Notes: generated from the letters alone by a model not told the origin. Counted from the first letter of the stretch, positions 17,067 to 25,131 are shown. The stretch is DNA of 64,000 nt from Aminipila luticellarii (GCF_004103735.1 NZ_CP035281.1:1240001-1304000); one strand, 5' to 3'. Numbers and translations are program-made.

Positions 17067-17846
17067 TCAGAATCTTAGTGACAAGCAAGTGAGGCTGCCG
17101 TCGATTTTCTTGAACTCGCTTGTATCAACTAACTTTACAGGGTAGCCTAGGTCTTCGATGATTTTAAGAGTCTTAGGATATCCTTCCGGAACAAGAACTG
17201 TACCATTAATGTACAGACTGTTGATTGCATAAAGTTCGTCAGGGGATACAACGAAGCGGTTAAAGTCTTTGAAAGCTTCTAGCTTGTTAACGGTTTCTGT
17301 AACAAGCATATTGTTGTTTTCAAGGTAGATTGCGAAATCCTTTAGATGAAGGCCTTCTGTTACAGGTACTGTGGATGAAGTGTAGCCGAACTTTGTAACT
17401 ATTTCGTTGAACTGGCGGGCGCCTTCTGCGTTTGTTCTATCGCTCTGACCAACATAGAAGTGATCTCCTACACGCATGACATCACCGCCTTCCATTGTTC
17501 CTGGAGCTTCGATGTGAAAAATCTGGTCATCTGAATAGAACTTACGAATAGCCGGAAGGATTTCTTCCTTTTCGCCATTACGGGAGTCCTTTGCAGGGTT
17601 TGTGATCACTGCACAACGCTCCATAACAACGGCTGGGTCTTCTGTAAAACAGGAGTCCGGGTAACGCTCATCGGCTTCTAAATCTAAAACTTCTAATCCA
17701 AGGGATTCAAGAATCTCAACGTATTTATCATGCTGTCTGGCGGACAATTCGTATTCTGGCTTTTCGCCTGCTTCTACGAACTGAGCTGTGGATATTCCGT
17801 CGATTAATGCTTTGCAAGGTTTCTTGGTAATGGCTTTTGTAAACAT
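17067..17846 (-). CDS. Dimethylarginine dimethylaminohydrolase (DDAH)
   Basis: A 259-residue member of the amidinotransferase/hydrolase superfamily. It hydrolyses N-methylated arginines to citrulline and methylamines. Seen: substrate-site DSCFTEDPAVV (residues 64-74), MEGGDVMRVGDHFYVG, catalytic His167 in GLHLKD and nucleophile Cys254 in DGSLTCLSLRF close to the C terminus. Length matches DDAH (about 255) rather than arginine deiminase (about 410). It has its own terminator and is divergent from a LysR regulator 131 bases away, which likely controls it. A related agmatine- or arginine-analogue substrate cannot be excluded. Confidence 0.85.
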   Translation of the reverse strand: MFTKAITKKPCKALIDGISTAQFVEAGEKPEYELSARQHDKYVEILESLGLEVLDLEADERYPDSCFTEDPAVVMERCAVITNPAKDSRNGEKEEILPAIRKFYSDDQIFHIEAPGTMEGGDVMRVGDHFYVGQSDRTNAEGARQFNEIVTKFGYTSSTVPVTEGLHLKDFAIYLENNNMLVTETVNKLEAFKDFNRFVVSPDELYAINSLYINGTVLVPEGYPKTLKIIEDLGYPVKLVDTSEFKKIDGSLTCLSLRF

Positions 17847-17977
17847 ATTTATACCTCCGTAAGATTAAATTGATTTTTTCTATGCTCTAAGTATATAATA
17901 CAAACAGGGATTCGTAAACAACAAGTATATCATGGTTTCCATGAGTATTAATCATATAACGATCAAGGAGGTGAAAA

Positions 17978-18868
17978 ATGAGTCTCTCACAATACGAGGC
18001 ATTTATCAAAGCTGTCGAGACTGGAACAATGACTCAGGCAGCGGAGGAGCTTGGCTACACGCAATCAGGGCTTACTAGAGCATTAAATACATTAGAGGAG
18101 CAATGGAATCTAAAACTATTAACTAGAGGACGAAACGGTGTACAACTTACTACAGAAGGGCAACAGCTATTGCCATATATAAGAACGGTCCTTCATGACC
18201 AACGTAGACTTTCTGAGCGAATCGGAGAGATCAATGACCTTCGTGAAGGCCTTATTAGAATTGGAACATTTAACAGTGTCTCTGCACAGTGGCTCCCTGG
18301 GATGATAAAGAGATTTCAACAGGATTACCCTAGAATCAGATTCGAGCTGCTGCACGGAACAGATACTCAGATTGTCAGCTGGATAGCTGATGGACGAGTG
18401 GATGTGGGTTTTGTTGCATACCCAACTTTACCGGAACTTGAGTCCGAATTCCTGTACCGTGACCCCATCGTAGGCATTTTTTCTGAAGATGATCCCTATG
18501 CCAGAATGGAAAAACTCAACATTTCCGAGCTGCCAAATCTGCCGTACATTGCGCTCAACGAGGGGGTGGAGGATGAGATTACAGCTATTCTGGACAAAAA
18601 TAGGATTATCCTAGATGCACGTTTCGTAGAAAGCGACGATCACGCCGTAATCGCTATGGTAGAGAAAGGGCTGGGCATTAGTCTTATGTCTGTAATGATG
18701 ATACAGGGTTTTGACCGACGAATTGTGGCGATTCCTCTGGACCCACAGGGCTACCGAGACCTTGGAATCGCTTGCCGCAGCCATAACCTTCTGTCTGGCG
18801 CAGCATCAAGGTTTTACGAGTATGCGCGCCGCTGGATAGCTGAGGAGTACAAGCCCATCGAACTATGA
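17978..18868 (+). CDS. LysR family transcriptional regulator
   Basis: A 296-residue protein with an N-terminal winged helix (residues 1-60, MTQAAEELGYTQSGLTRALN) and a periplasmic-binding-like effector domain (about 90-290; LIRIGTFNSVSAQWLP, VDVGFVAYP). AAGGAGGTG precedes the ATG. It is divergent from the DDAH gene with a shared 131-base intergenic region, the classic arrangement for a LysR activator of its neighbour. The effector is unknown; a methylarginine or other amino acid is plausible by context. Confidence 0.9.
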   Translation: MSLSQYEAFIKAVETGTMTQAAEELGYTQSGLTRALNTLEEQWNLKLLTRGRNGVQLTTEGQQLLPYIRTVLHDQRRLSERIGEINDLREGLIRIGTFNSVSAQWLPGMIKRFQQDYPRIRFELLHGTDTQIVSWIADGRVDVGFVAYPTLPELESEFLYRDPIVGIFSEDDPYARMEKLNISELPNLPYIALNEGVEDEITAILDKNRIILDARFVESDDHAVIAMVEKGLGISLMSVMMIQGFDRRIVAIPLDPQGYRDLGIACRSHNLLSGAASRFYEYARRWIAEEYKPIEL

Positions 18869-18902
18869 CATATTTCCAAGGGACTATGCATCCACAAAAT
18901 AG

Positions 18903-19076
18903 CATCGACAAAATTGCAAAAAAATAATTCCAGAACAGCAAAGTGATGCCACAGATGTATTGGGATATTTAAGTGAACCAATGGTAAGCTGCCAGACAGC
19001 TGATTATGTAACTGAAATTATTCTGCCTCTTGAAGAAGACACCACATTTGTTGAACTGGCTGAAAGTTGGAAGTAA
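18903..19076 (+). pseudogene. C-terminal gene remnant, possibly GyrI-like/effector-binding domain
   Basis: An open frame without a start reads SDATDVLGYLSEPMVSC and then DYVTEIILPLEEDTTFVEL before TAA at 19074-19076. The YVTEIILPLE pattern resembles the end of GyrI-like or AraC-associated effector-binding domains. No upstream part is preserved. The assignment is weak. Confidence 0.35.
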
Positions 19077-19098
19077 CTGAATAGAACTAAATGAACTT

Positions 19099-19138
19099 TA
19101 ACGCAGTGTCAAGCTTTAGCTTTTCATTGCGTTTTTTT
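19099..19138 (+). terminator. Rho-independent terminator
   Basis: The arms aacgcagtg and cattgcgtt (one G-T pair) enclose a smaller aagc/gctt helix and are followed by seven T residues. It follows the gene remnant. Confidence 0.75.
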
Positions 19139-19228
19139 GACTTTATTTTGCGTTGCAGATGCCATGACATAAAGTAAATTGATATAAGACCAACTTTATT
19201 TGCTCATCATTTCTTATTTTAAGGCATT

Positions 19229-19245
19229 GACCTTGACATAATGAC
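19229..19245. promoter_or_regulatory. Near-perfect palindrome before the SMR pair
   Basis: Around 19229-19245 the sequence cttgacataatgacaag pairs with itself except at one symmetric position. It lies about 50 bases before the first SMR start and overlaps a TTGACA element, so it may be an operator. The regulator is unknown; the MarR-like gene downstream is one candidate. Confidence 0.4.
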
Positions 19246-19293
19246 AAGATTTAAAATAGAAGGGCAAAAGAAAAACGAGGAGGGGCTAAACAA

Positions 19294-19674
19294 ATGTTAA
19301 ATGTATCAAAACCTGTGGCATACCTTATTCTAGGAGTTTCAATCGTATTGGAATTGTGCGGCTCGGCATGTCTTGAAGCCTGCGGCCAGTTTGCAGATAA
19401 GAAACTTACTGTAATTTTAATTTTATGTTATCTTGTATCATTTGGACTGTTTTCAAAAATTCTACACCTAATAAATCTTGCGGTAGGATATGCTACCTGG
19501 ACTGGTGTAGGTGCAATAGCAACTTCACTAATGGGTGTAATGATTTTTGACCAGCCACTGACTATTGTTGGGTGGATTTCAATATTTGCAATGGGACTGG
19601 GAGTTTTCATTCTTAACCTGTTCGGAACTCCACCGGAGGAGACGCCAACTGGAGAGGAGGCAGAAAAATGTTAA
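19294..19674 (+). CDS. SMR family multidrug efflux protein, subunit 1
   Basis: A 126-residue membrane protein with four hydrophobic segments. The conserved glutamate lies in helix 1 (IVLELCGSACLEACG) and the SMR signature in helix 3 (LAVGYATWTGVGAIATSLMG). SMR proteins exchange cations for protons; paired genes of this kind usually form heterodimers (EbrAB/YkkCD type). Its C-terminal tail is extended and acidic (PPEETPTGEEAE), a feature seen in one partner of such pairs. The GAGGAGGGG site precedes the ATG. Its end overlaps the partner gene by 7 bases. Confidence 0.88.
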   Translation: MLNVSKPVAYLILGVSIVLELCGSACLEACGQFADKKLTVILILCYLVSFGLFSKILHLINLAVGYATWTGVGAIATSLMGVMIFDQPLTIVGWISIFAMGLGVFILNLFGTPPEETPTGEEAEKC

Positions 19675-19991
19675 CGGCTTATTTACTTCTGGCATTGTCA
19701 ATTACTTGTGAAATGGTTGCTGCTTCTGTTGTAGTACAATCAAAAGGCTGGACTGTTCTAAAACCAACAATTATCTGCATTGTTGGTTATGCATTCAGTT
19801 ATTACCTCTTTGGGATGTGTCTAAGTGATATTGATCTGGGTGTAGGATATGCAACCTGGGGGGCAGTTGGCACCATAGTAACACCTATAGTTGGATATTT
19901 TATCTATAAACAGAAGCTGACTAAATGGGGAGTATTTGCTCTGATACTAATTATAATCAGTACATTAACGCTTAATCTTTTCGGATGGTAG
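19668..19991 (+). CDS. SMR family multidrug efflux protein, subunit 2
   Basis: A 107-residue protein with four transmembrane segments. Helix 1 carries the key glutamate (LALSITCEMVAASVV) and helix 3 carries DLGVGYATWGAVGTIVTPIVG. It overlaps the first SMR gene, consistent with co-translation of a heterodimeric antiporter with opposite topologies. Substrates may be quaternary amines or guanidinium, but no guanidine riboswitch is visible upstream, so the substrate is left open. Confidence 0.88.
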   Translation: MLTAYLLLALSITCEMVAASVVVQSKGWTVLKPTIICIVGYAFSYYLFGMCLSDIDLGVGYATWGAVGTIVTPIVGYFIYKQKLTKWGVFALILIIISTLTLNLFGW

Positions 19992-20061
19992 AGTAAAGCC
20001 GGCATGAAGGGTATATATGACAGAAAATTTTTACCTTCTTCTGACGAATTTCCTTTGCTTC

Positions 20062-20091
20062 TTGACAGTATATTGTATTGCCGATATACTG
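20062..20091 (+). promoter_or_regulatory. Promoter with overlapping inverted repeat before the MarR gene
   Basis: TTGACA (20062-20067), a 17-base spacer and TATACT (20085-20090). An inverted repeat cagtatat/atatactg (20066-20073 and 20084-20091) spans both boxes, which fits autoregulation by the MarR protein. Confidence 0.7.
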
Positions 20092-20109
20092 ACGATGAGG
20101 TGATAGACC

Positions 20110-20610
20110 ATGAACAAAGAACAACAGTTTATGAAGGATTTCAGAGATTTATTTAACAAGATGATGTGGCTGGATAGCTTTAATATGAAAATCAGTCTTA
20201 GAAATTATAATCCTTCTGAAATCCATTGTATTGAATATATTGGACAAAATATAGATCCGAATGTGACCAAACTTGCAGAGTACTTTTATATGACAAGAAG
20301 TGCTATAAGTAAATTAACGAAAAGGCTCCTAGAAAAAGGATTGATCGAAAGCTACCGGAAGCCGGATAATAAGAAAGAAATTTACTTTAAGCTTACTGAA
20401 GAAGGAAAAGAACTTAATAAAGTTCATGAAGAATTACATAAAGAATTTCAACAGCGCGACAAAGCTGTATTTGAGCAAATAACCGAGGAACAATTGGATA
20501 TGATGCTCCTTTTTACAGAAAGGTATACGGAGCATTTGGATGCAGAAATAAAGAAACTAGGTGTGGATATTACATCTGGGTTTATGGCAGGTATTTGGAT
20601 GCAAAAATAA
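20110..20610 (+). CDS. MarR family transcriptional regulator
   Basis: A 166-residue regulator. The winged helix-turn-helix is at about residues 50-100 (KLAEYFYMTRSAISKLTKRLLEKGLI, then YRKPDNKKEIYFKLTEEG), flanked by dimerisation helices. It is preceded by a strong promoter overlapped by an inverted repeat, so it is probably self-repressed. The SMR pair lies upstream and a flavoprotein lies downstream; either may be a target. The GATGAGGTG ribosome site precedes the ATG. Confidence 0.88.
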   Translation: MNKEQQFMKDFRDLFNKMMWLDSFNMKISLRNYNPSEIHCIEYIGQNIDPNVTKLAEYFYMTRSAISKLTKRLLEKGLIESYRKPDNKKEIYFKLTEEGKELNKVHEELHKEFQQRDKAVFEQITEEQLDMMLLFTERYTEHLDAEIKKLGVDITSGFMAGIWMQK

Positions 20611-20673
20611 AAAGTCGAAAGTGGAAGTGTTGTATTTGGATTTTAAAGCATACTTAATTGCACATGGCTCCAG

Positions 20674-20705
20674 CAGCCCAATCTATTGGAGAGGGCTGTT
20701 TTTTT
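20674..20705 (+). terminator. Terminator after the MarR gene
   Basis: The arms cagccc (20674-20679) and gggctg (20693-20698) are followed by seven T residues. Confidence 0.75.
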
Positions 20706-20720
20706 GTGGCAATCATATTG

Positions 20721-20775
20721 TTGACAAAGACTCAAAAATACAGTATAGTATTTTGTGTCTGGTGACTCAAAAATA
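20721..20775 (+). promoter_or_regulatory. Promoter and repeat-rich operator region before the flavoprotein gene
   Basis: TTGACA (20721-20726), a 17-base spacer and TATAGT (20744-20749). The inverted arms aaaatac/gtatttt bracket the -10 box, and gactcaaaaata occurs twice (starting near 20729 and 20763). This layout suggests a regulated promoter, possibly a MarR target. Confidence 0.55.
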
Positions 20776-20844
20776 TTTAGAGGAGATTTATAGATGAAAC
20801 CACAAAATATAGATAAATTTAACGTGAAAAGGGAGGAAGAAAGG

Positions 20845-21417
20845 ATGAACATTATTGGTATTATCGCAAGTCCGCGTAAGGAAGGCAATACTGCTTTTAT
20901 TGTAAACAAAATATTGGGAGGTGCAAAAGAGCAAGGTGCCGAAACCAGTGCATTCAGTTTCGGTAACCTTCATATCGAACCGTGCTGCGGATGCTGGAGC
21001 TGCCATAGGAGTCAGCAGGGTTGTGTAATCGAAGATGATATGCAGAAAATTTATGATGCGATTGAGCGTGCGGATGCTATTGTTCTAGGCGTACCGATTT
21101 ACATGGGGCAAATGAGTGCTCAGGGGAAAATATTTACCGATAGGCTGTTTGCACGCTTTTCTCCTCGTTTTTCACCTTTTTTTAATGACCATGCGGTGAA
21201 GCAGAGGCTGATTCTTTCCTTTAATCAGGGAAATCCGGATGCCAATCTGTTCAAGGTATATACTGATTATACGAAACAAATGTTTGAGGTGTTGGAATTT
21301 GAGGTAAGTGAAGTGCCTATTGTTACCGGATTGCGAAATGAACCGGCACATAGTAAAAAGGATTTGGATATGAGTTTGAAAAAGTTCGGATCTTCATTGG
21401 TCTTAGCATCCTGTTAG
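20845..21417 (+). CDS. Flavodoxin-like NAD(P)H-dependent FMN reductase / iron-sulfur flavoprotein-type protein
   Basis: A 190-residue flavodoxin-fold protein. The FMN phosphate loop is near the start (IIASPRKEGNTAFIV), with CCGCWSCHRSQQGCV at about residues 50-64 and VLGVPIYMGQMSAQGKIFTDR as the second flavin-contacting block. The cysteine pattern resembles iron-sulfur flavoproteins but is not a full canonical set. I prefer the ATG at 20845, which has GGGAGGAAG upstream and opens the Rossmann-like strand directly; an upstream in-frame ATG at 20794 also has a good GAGGAG site and would add 17 charged residues. It is likely involved in redox or drug detoxification. Confidence 0.78.
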   Translation: MNIIGIIASPRKEGNTAFIVNKILGGAKEQGAETSAFSFGNLHIEPCCGCWSCHRSQQGCVIEDDMQKIYDAIERADAIVLGVPIYMGQMSAQGKIFTDRLFARFSPRFSPFFNDHAVKQRLILSFNQGNPDANLFKVYTDYTKQMFEVLEFEVSEVPIVTGLRNEPAHSKKDLDMSLKKFGSSLVLASC

Positions 21418-21531
21418 CAGTAATCAGGAAAACTTAAGAATGTCGAAACCTTCTCCTATTTTTTGTGTATATGTCTTTAGCAGGTTATAAAAAGGTTATA
21501 ATGATTACAACCAGAGGGGGGGAAGGCTGAT

Positions 21532-22080
21532 TTGAAAGAGGATGAAAAGCTTTTGCTTAATTTGAAAAAGAGAAAGCGTGATGCATTAGATAAAGTAATG
21601 AAAGAGTATACACCCTATGTCAGCGTGATTATTTATAATATCATTGGAAATATTATGACAAAGGAAGATGTGGAGGAAGCGACGGCAGACGTATTTGTGG
21701 GACTTTGGAAGCATACTGATTCCCTTGATAGCGAAAAGGGGACGGTCAAAGCTTATTTGGGAGCAGCAGCACGAAACTGTGCAAAAAACAAGTTGCGTCA
21801 AGTTTCCGTTCACCAAGAACTAGATGAACGGATGACTGCTGAAAATCCTGAGCCTGTTGCATATCTTGAACAGAGGGAGAAGCAAAAACAATTGATTCAT
21901 CTGATTTCTACACTGGGCGAGACGGATAGTGAGCTTTTTATGCGGTATTATTATTATGATGAAAAAATTTCTAAAATTGCAAAGCTTACAGGAATGAATG
22001 CTTCCACTATTAAAACAAGGTTAGCACGTGGGAGAAAGAAACTTAAGGAGATGCTGGATCATGAGGGGAGGAGACTATGA
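21532..22080 (+). CDS. ECF-type RNA polymerase sigma factor
   Basis: A 182-residue sigma-70 family protein. Region 2 is at about residues 20-85 (YIIYNIIGNIMTKEDVEEATADVFVGLWKH-like, in parts) and region 4 at about 125-175 (ISKIAKLTGMNASTIKTRLARGRKKL). The start is TTG at 21532 after a GAGGGGGGGAAGG site; no in-frame ATG gives a sensible length. It overlaps the membrane-anchored partner gene by ATGA, the usual sigma/anti-sigma arrangement. The cue is unknown. Confidence 0.88.
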   Translation: MKEDEKLLLNLKKRKRDALDKVMKEYTPYVSVIIYNIIGNIMTKEDVEEATADVFVGLWKHTDSLDSEKGTVKAYLGAAARNCAKNKLRQVSVHQELDERMTAENPEPVAYLEQREKQKQLIHLISTLGETDSELFMRYYYYDEKISKIAKLTGMNASTIKTRLARGRKKLKEMLDHEGRRL

Positions 22081-23450
22081 TGAATAAACGACTTTCCAAA
22101 TTGTGCTGTGAGCTGGAGATAGACAGCATAGACACAGAAGAAAAAGTCAACGTAAAAGACATAATTGACAGAGTAAACGGCACATTGAATACAGACGTGA
22201 AGGAAAGAAAACTTTACAGGAGACAGAAAGTAATAAAAACAGCAGTTATTATTACCGCACTCCTGGTGTTGGCAACGACAACCGTATTTGCAGCAGTTAA
22301 GGCAGATGTTTTGAAGTTGAATTTTGCGGGAGATACGGCTCCCTTTACCAATTTTGTGGATACGAAAGAGCAGAGTGTGACGGATGGGCAATATCGACTA
22401 ACGTTGGAACAGAAATTGGTTTCTAAATATCAGGTATTTGTGGTTTATAAGGTGGAGGGCCTAACCGATGAGGCGATTGCAAAGCTCATGAAGGAGGATT
22501 ATTTTGGAATAGGGTTAACAGATATCTCCTTTGAACCGAAATATCGGGACCGTGCGACCATTTCGAATCTTACCCAGAATGAAATAATAAACTTGAAAAC
22601 CAAAACCTCCCGGACATTCCAATTATACAGCAGCAGCTTTCTCAATGAGGATGAAGTGGATTTCATTCTGAGGCTTGCCTGTATGGAGGAAGGGAAGCAG
22701 ATAACCGTTCCCATGAAATGCAATGTGGAATCAAAGGAATTTATTTTGGAAGGCCAGCCTTATGGCAATGCAATTTTAAGATATAGTCCTCTTGGGATTT
22801 ATTTTGAGAGAAATTATAAAACACAAAATGACCTGGATACGGAATTGTATTTTCGTATGAAAAACGGCAAAATCAAAACCTGCAACGACTTAGCCGATGT
22901 ATTGCCTGGAGGAAGGATGAATTCCTATGACGTATTTGATGAACAGCTTAAGCTTTGGCGTTATGGCAGCACAGGACTTTTTTATGAAATAACAGAACCA
23001 TCGGATTTTAAAAGTATCATTGTTGGTAATATAGAGTATGATATTAAGGATCCCACTAAAACTAAAACGATTCATATTGATGAAGCATTGCGTCCTTTTG
23101 AGTTGAAACCGGTAATAAAAGATGAAACAGCTTGGATACCTGTTGAAGTACTTTGCAGTAAATTAGGGGCAAAATATCAATGGAATGAAAAGACTCGTTC
23201 GGCGCAAATCAACTACCATGATGAAATATATATTCTTAAGGACGGAAGCAGTATTCTTTTGAGAAATGGTGAGAAATTTGAGCTGTTTAATCCGGTATGT
23301 ATAGTTGAAGGGCAGCTGCTTGCACCGGAATACCTAGCTTTTGGCATGCATTTTAAGGTGAAGCCCAAAGAAGAACCTTGGGACAGCAGTGAGCATCGTC
23401 GTGTAGGTACACATGATATCAAAGATACAGTATGGGTTGTTATACCTTGA
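22077..23450 (+). CDS. DUF4179-like anti-sigma-associated membrane protein with copper-amine-oxidase-N-like domain
   Basis: A 457-residue protein. The cytoplasmic N terminus (1-53) is followed by one transmembrane segment (54-74), an extracytoplasmic DUF4179-like beta-rich region (about 80-220), and a C-terminal copper amine oxidase N-terminal-like domain (about 340-435; DETAWIPVEVLCSKLGAKYQ). Proteins of this layout sit next to ECF sigma factors and are thought to hold the sigma factor at the membrane and sense the envelope. It overlaps the sigma gene by 4 bases. The cytoplasmic segment is short and lacks a clear zinc-anti-sigma motif. Confidence 0.75.
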   Translation: MMNKRLSKLCCELEIDSIDTEEKVNVKDIIDRVNGTLNTDVKERKLYRRQKVIKTAVIITALLVLATTTVFAAVKADVLKLNFAGDTAPFTNFVDTKEQSVTDGQYRLTLEQKLVSKYQVFVVYKVEGLTDEAIAKLMKEDYFGIGLTDISFEPKYRDRATISNLTQNEIINLKTKTSRTFQLYSSSFLNEDEVDFILRLACMEEGKQITVPMKCNVESKEFILEGQPYGNAILRYSPLGIYFERNYKTQNDLDTELYFRMKNGKIKTCNDLADVLPGGRMNSYDVFDEQLKLWRYGSTGLFYEITEPSDFKSIIVGNIEYDIKDPTKTKTIHIDEALRPFELKPVIKDETAWIPVEVLCSKLGAKYQWNEKTRSAQINYHDEIYILKDGSSILLRNGEKFELFNPVCIVEGQLLAPEYLAFGMHFKVKPKEEPWDSSEHRRVGTHDIKDTVWVVIP

Positions 23451-23676
23451 TAAACATGTAATGAAATTTTTGAATAAAATGATTTAGAAAAGGTAAAATT
23501 AAAAAATTTTTAAATATTAAAAATAGTATTGTATAATGGAAAATATTATATTATAATGAAATAGATAAAAATATTATAGATTAAGGGTTCATTTATTTGT
23601 GACAATACTTCTTTGATTTATTTAGAGAGATGTCTCTGATTTTGAAATCCTAAGTAAAACAAAGGAGATTAGTATT

Positions 23677-23850
23677 ATGGCTGATAAAACAATTGTATGC
23701 AAAGACTGCGGAGCAGAATTCACTTTTACTGAAAGCGAGCAGGCGTTCTACAAAGAAAAAGGATTTGAAAACGAACCACAAAGATGTCCTGAATGTAGAA
23801 GAGCAAGAAAACAACAAAGAAATAATAGAAGTAACGGTAATAGATATTAA
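23677..23850 (+). CDS. Small zinc-ribbon protein (zf_Tbcl-like)
   Basis: A 57-residue protein with two CxxC pairs: CKDC (8-11) and CPEC (37-40), followed by a basic tail (RRARKQQRNNR). This matches the 'probable zinc-ribbon' family of short Bacillota proteins. AAAGGAG precedes the ATG by 8 bases. It has a long AT-rich upstream region with a small agaga/tctct hairpin (23627-23640) and is followed by its own terminator. The function is unknown; the basic tail suggests RNA or ribosome contact, and it sits next to infC. Confidence 0.8.
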   Translation: MADKTIVCKDCGAEFTFTESEQAFYKEKGFENEPQRCPECRRARKQQRNNRSNGNRY

Positions 23851-23873
23851 TAGTAATGTTTATTTTAAGCAAT

Positions 23874-23904
23874 AAAAGTGGATTTAATAATCCACTTTTA
23901 TTTA
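23874..23904 (+). terminator. Terminator after the zinc-ribbon gene
   Basis: The arms aaaagtggatt (23874-23884) and aatccactttt (23889-23899) enclose a 4-base loop and are followed by atttatt. Confidence 0.75.
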
Positions 23905-23915
23905 TTACGTAGGAA

Positions 23916-23950
23916 ATATCGCTTGCGATATTAACGAAGCCACTTTTTTT
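23916..23950 (+). promoter_or_regulatory. Structured leader or second terminator before infC
   Basis: A perfect hairpin aatatcgc-tt-gcgatatt lies at about 23916-23933, then cgaagccac and a run of seven T residues. It lies 30 bases before the infC ATT start, so it could be an attenuator of infC or a tandem terminator. A related cgaagccactttttt block occurs at 30003-30017. Confidence 0.45.
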
Positions 23951-23979
23951 ATATGAAGGATTAATAGGAGGTATTTAAT

Positions 23980-24498
23980 ATTAATAATAAAAAAGACGCA
24001 CGTATTAATGATGAAATCAATGATAATGAAATTAGGCTTGTTGACACAGACGGCACGATGCTGGGAATCGTATCTACTTCCGAGGCATTAAAATTGGCAT
24101 TTGACAAGAATTTGGATTTAGTGGAAATTTCTCCGAATGCGGTTCCCCCCGTATGCAAAATTATTGACTACAATAAAACCATGTATGAAAAAGCAAAAAA
24201 AGAGAAGGAAGCAAAGAAGAACCAAAAGGTCGTAACCATTAAGGAAGTCCGGTTATCCGCCAATATAGAAGAACACGATTTAGAGGTAAAAAGTAAAAAT
24301 GCTTATAAATTTTTATCACAGGGGAATAAGATAAAAGTAAGCATCCGCTTTAAAGGAAGGCAGCAAAAATACGCAACCGACGGGTTAGAGGTCTTTTCAA
24401 AATTTGCTGATTTAGTAAAGGATGTGGGTTCTATCGAAAAGAGTGCTGCTCTTGAGGGCAGAACTATGACGATGATCTTAGTCCCTAAAAATAGCTAG
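23980..24498 (+). CDS. infC: Translation initiation factor IF-3 with ATT start
   Basis: A 172-residue IF-3. The N domain (RINDEINDNEIRLVDTDG and SEALKLAFDKNLDLVEISP) and the C domain (TIKEVRLSANIEEHDLEVK, KIKVSIRFKGR) are both complete. Full N-terminal homology requires starting upstream of the first ATG (24058). ATT at 23980 is in frame, 8 bases after AGGAGG, and gives the expected MNNKKDARINDEI opening. AUU starts are known for infC and allow autoregulation by IF-3 itself. The usual rpmI and rplT genes do not follow; a terminator does. It may therefore be a second infC copy. Confidence 0.88.
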   Translation: MNNKKDARINDEINDNEIRLVDTDGTMLGIVSTSEALKLAFDKNLDLVEISPNAVPPVCKIIDYNKTMYEKAKKEKEAKKNQKVVTIKEVRLSANIEEHDLEVKSKNAYKFLSQGNKIKVSIRFKGRQQKYATDGLEVFSKFADLVKDVGSIEKSAALEGRTMTMILVPKNS

Positions 24499-24504
24499 AA
24501 AAAA

Positions 24505-24538
24505 TAAAATGTCTTGGAGAAATCCAAGGCATTTTTTG
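24505..24538 (+). terminator. Terminator after infC
   Basis: The arms atgtcttgga and tccaaggcat (24509-24518, 24523-24532) are followed by six T residues. Confidence 0.85.
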
Positions 24539-24575
24539 ATATATGCCGGGAATGATGCTCTTTGTATTTAAAGCT

Positions 24576-24604
24576 AAAAACAGCCCCGATTTAACCGGGG
24601 CTGT
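24576..24604 (-). terminator. Terminator of the minus-strand membrane-anchored protein gene
   Basis: On the minus strand the cagccccg stem with a 7-base loop is followed by tttttag. Confidence 0.8.
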
Positions 24605-24625
24605 CGCCTATTGTGAGATATTTTA

Positions 24626-25000
24626 TTAGTTAAGCTTGGATTTTTCCCACTGAATGTATGTGTCATACATCCGAAGGACCTGTTTCATTTTTTTATCCGT
24701 TACTTTGGACGGATCTTTTAAAATACTTCCCATTTGTATGAGCTGTGCTTCTAAAAATTTTGGATTATTCATTCGGCTTTGAGGATTGGATTTCTTATTT
24801 TTGGCTGATATCATACTTTCTTTAAACATAAGAAGGATGAAACTGCGCCTTTTCTGTTTTGGCACTTGTTTGGAAGATTCTGCAACCTGTTCAAACATTT
24901 TGTACAATTGCTTCCTTCTGTAACGTAAATAGAATACAAGACCGATAATAGCTAAGACTAAGATTACTAAAATTATAATCCATTTTGTTGTTGTGTGCAT
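24626..25000 (-). CDS. Small membrane-anchored protein of unknown function
   Basis: A 124-residue protein I do not recognise. Residues 7-25 form one strongly hydrophobic helix (WIIILVILVLAIIGLVFYL), followed at once by RYRRK, so the rest is predicted to lie in the cytoplasm. The soluble part is rich in K, Q and M and helical. AGGAG precedes the ATG on the minus strand, and a strong terminator follows the stop, so it is a single-gene transcript convergent with infC. Confidence 0.65.
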   Translation of the reverse strand: MHTTTKWIIILVILVLAIIGLVFYLRYRRKQLYKMFEQVAESSKQVPKQKRRSFILLMFKESMISAKNKKSNPQSRMNNPKFLEAQLIQMGSILKDPSKVTDKKMKQVLRMYDTYIQWEKSKLN

Positions 25001-25131
25001 ATTGTATACTCCTTTTATAAACTTCTATATGTATTTTACCGTAAGTTGCGGCAAAACACACGATATTTTTGCATAAAATCATGATATAAAAATGAAGAAT
25101 CTGCTGAAAGCCGCATAGAAAAGGGGATTAC

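Noticed and set aside
19140-19293. Guanidine (ykkC-type) riboswitch before the SMR pair
   Set aside because: The conserved ykkC, mini-ykkC and guanidine-III sequences are not present; only a palindrome near 19229 is seen.
24499-24625. rpmI and rplT after infC
   Set aside because: The gap contains two terminators and no ribosomal-protein frame on either strand.
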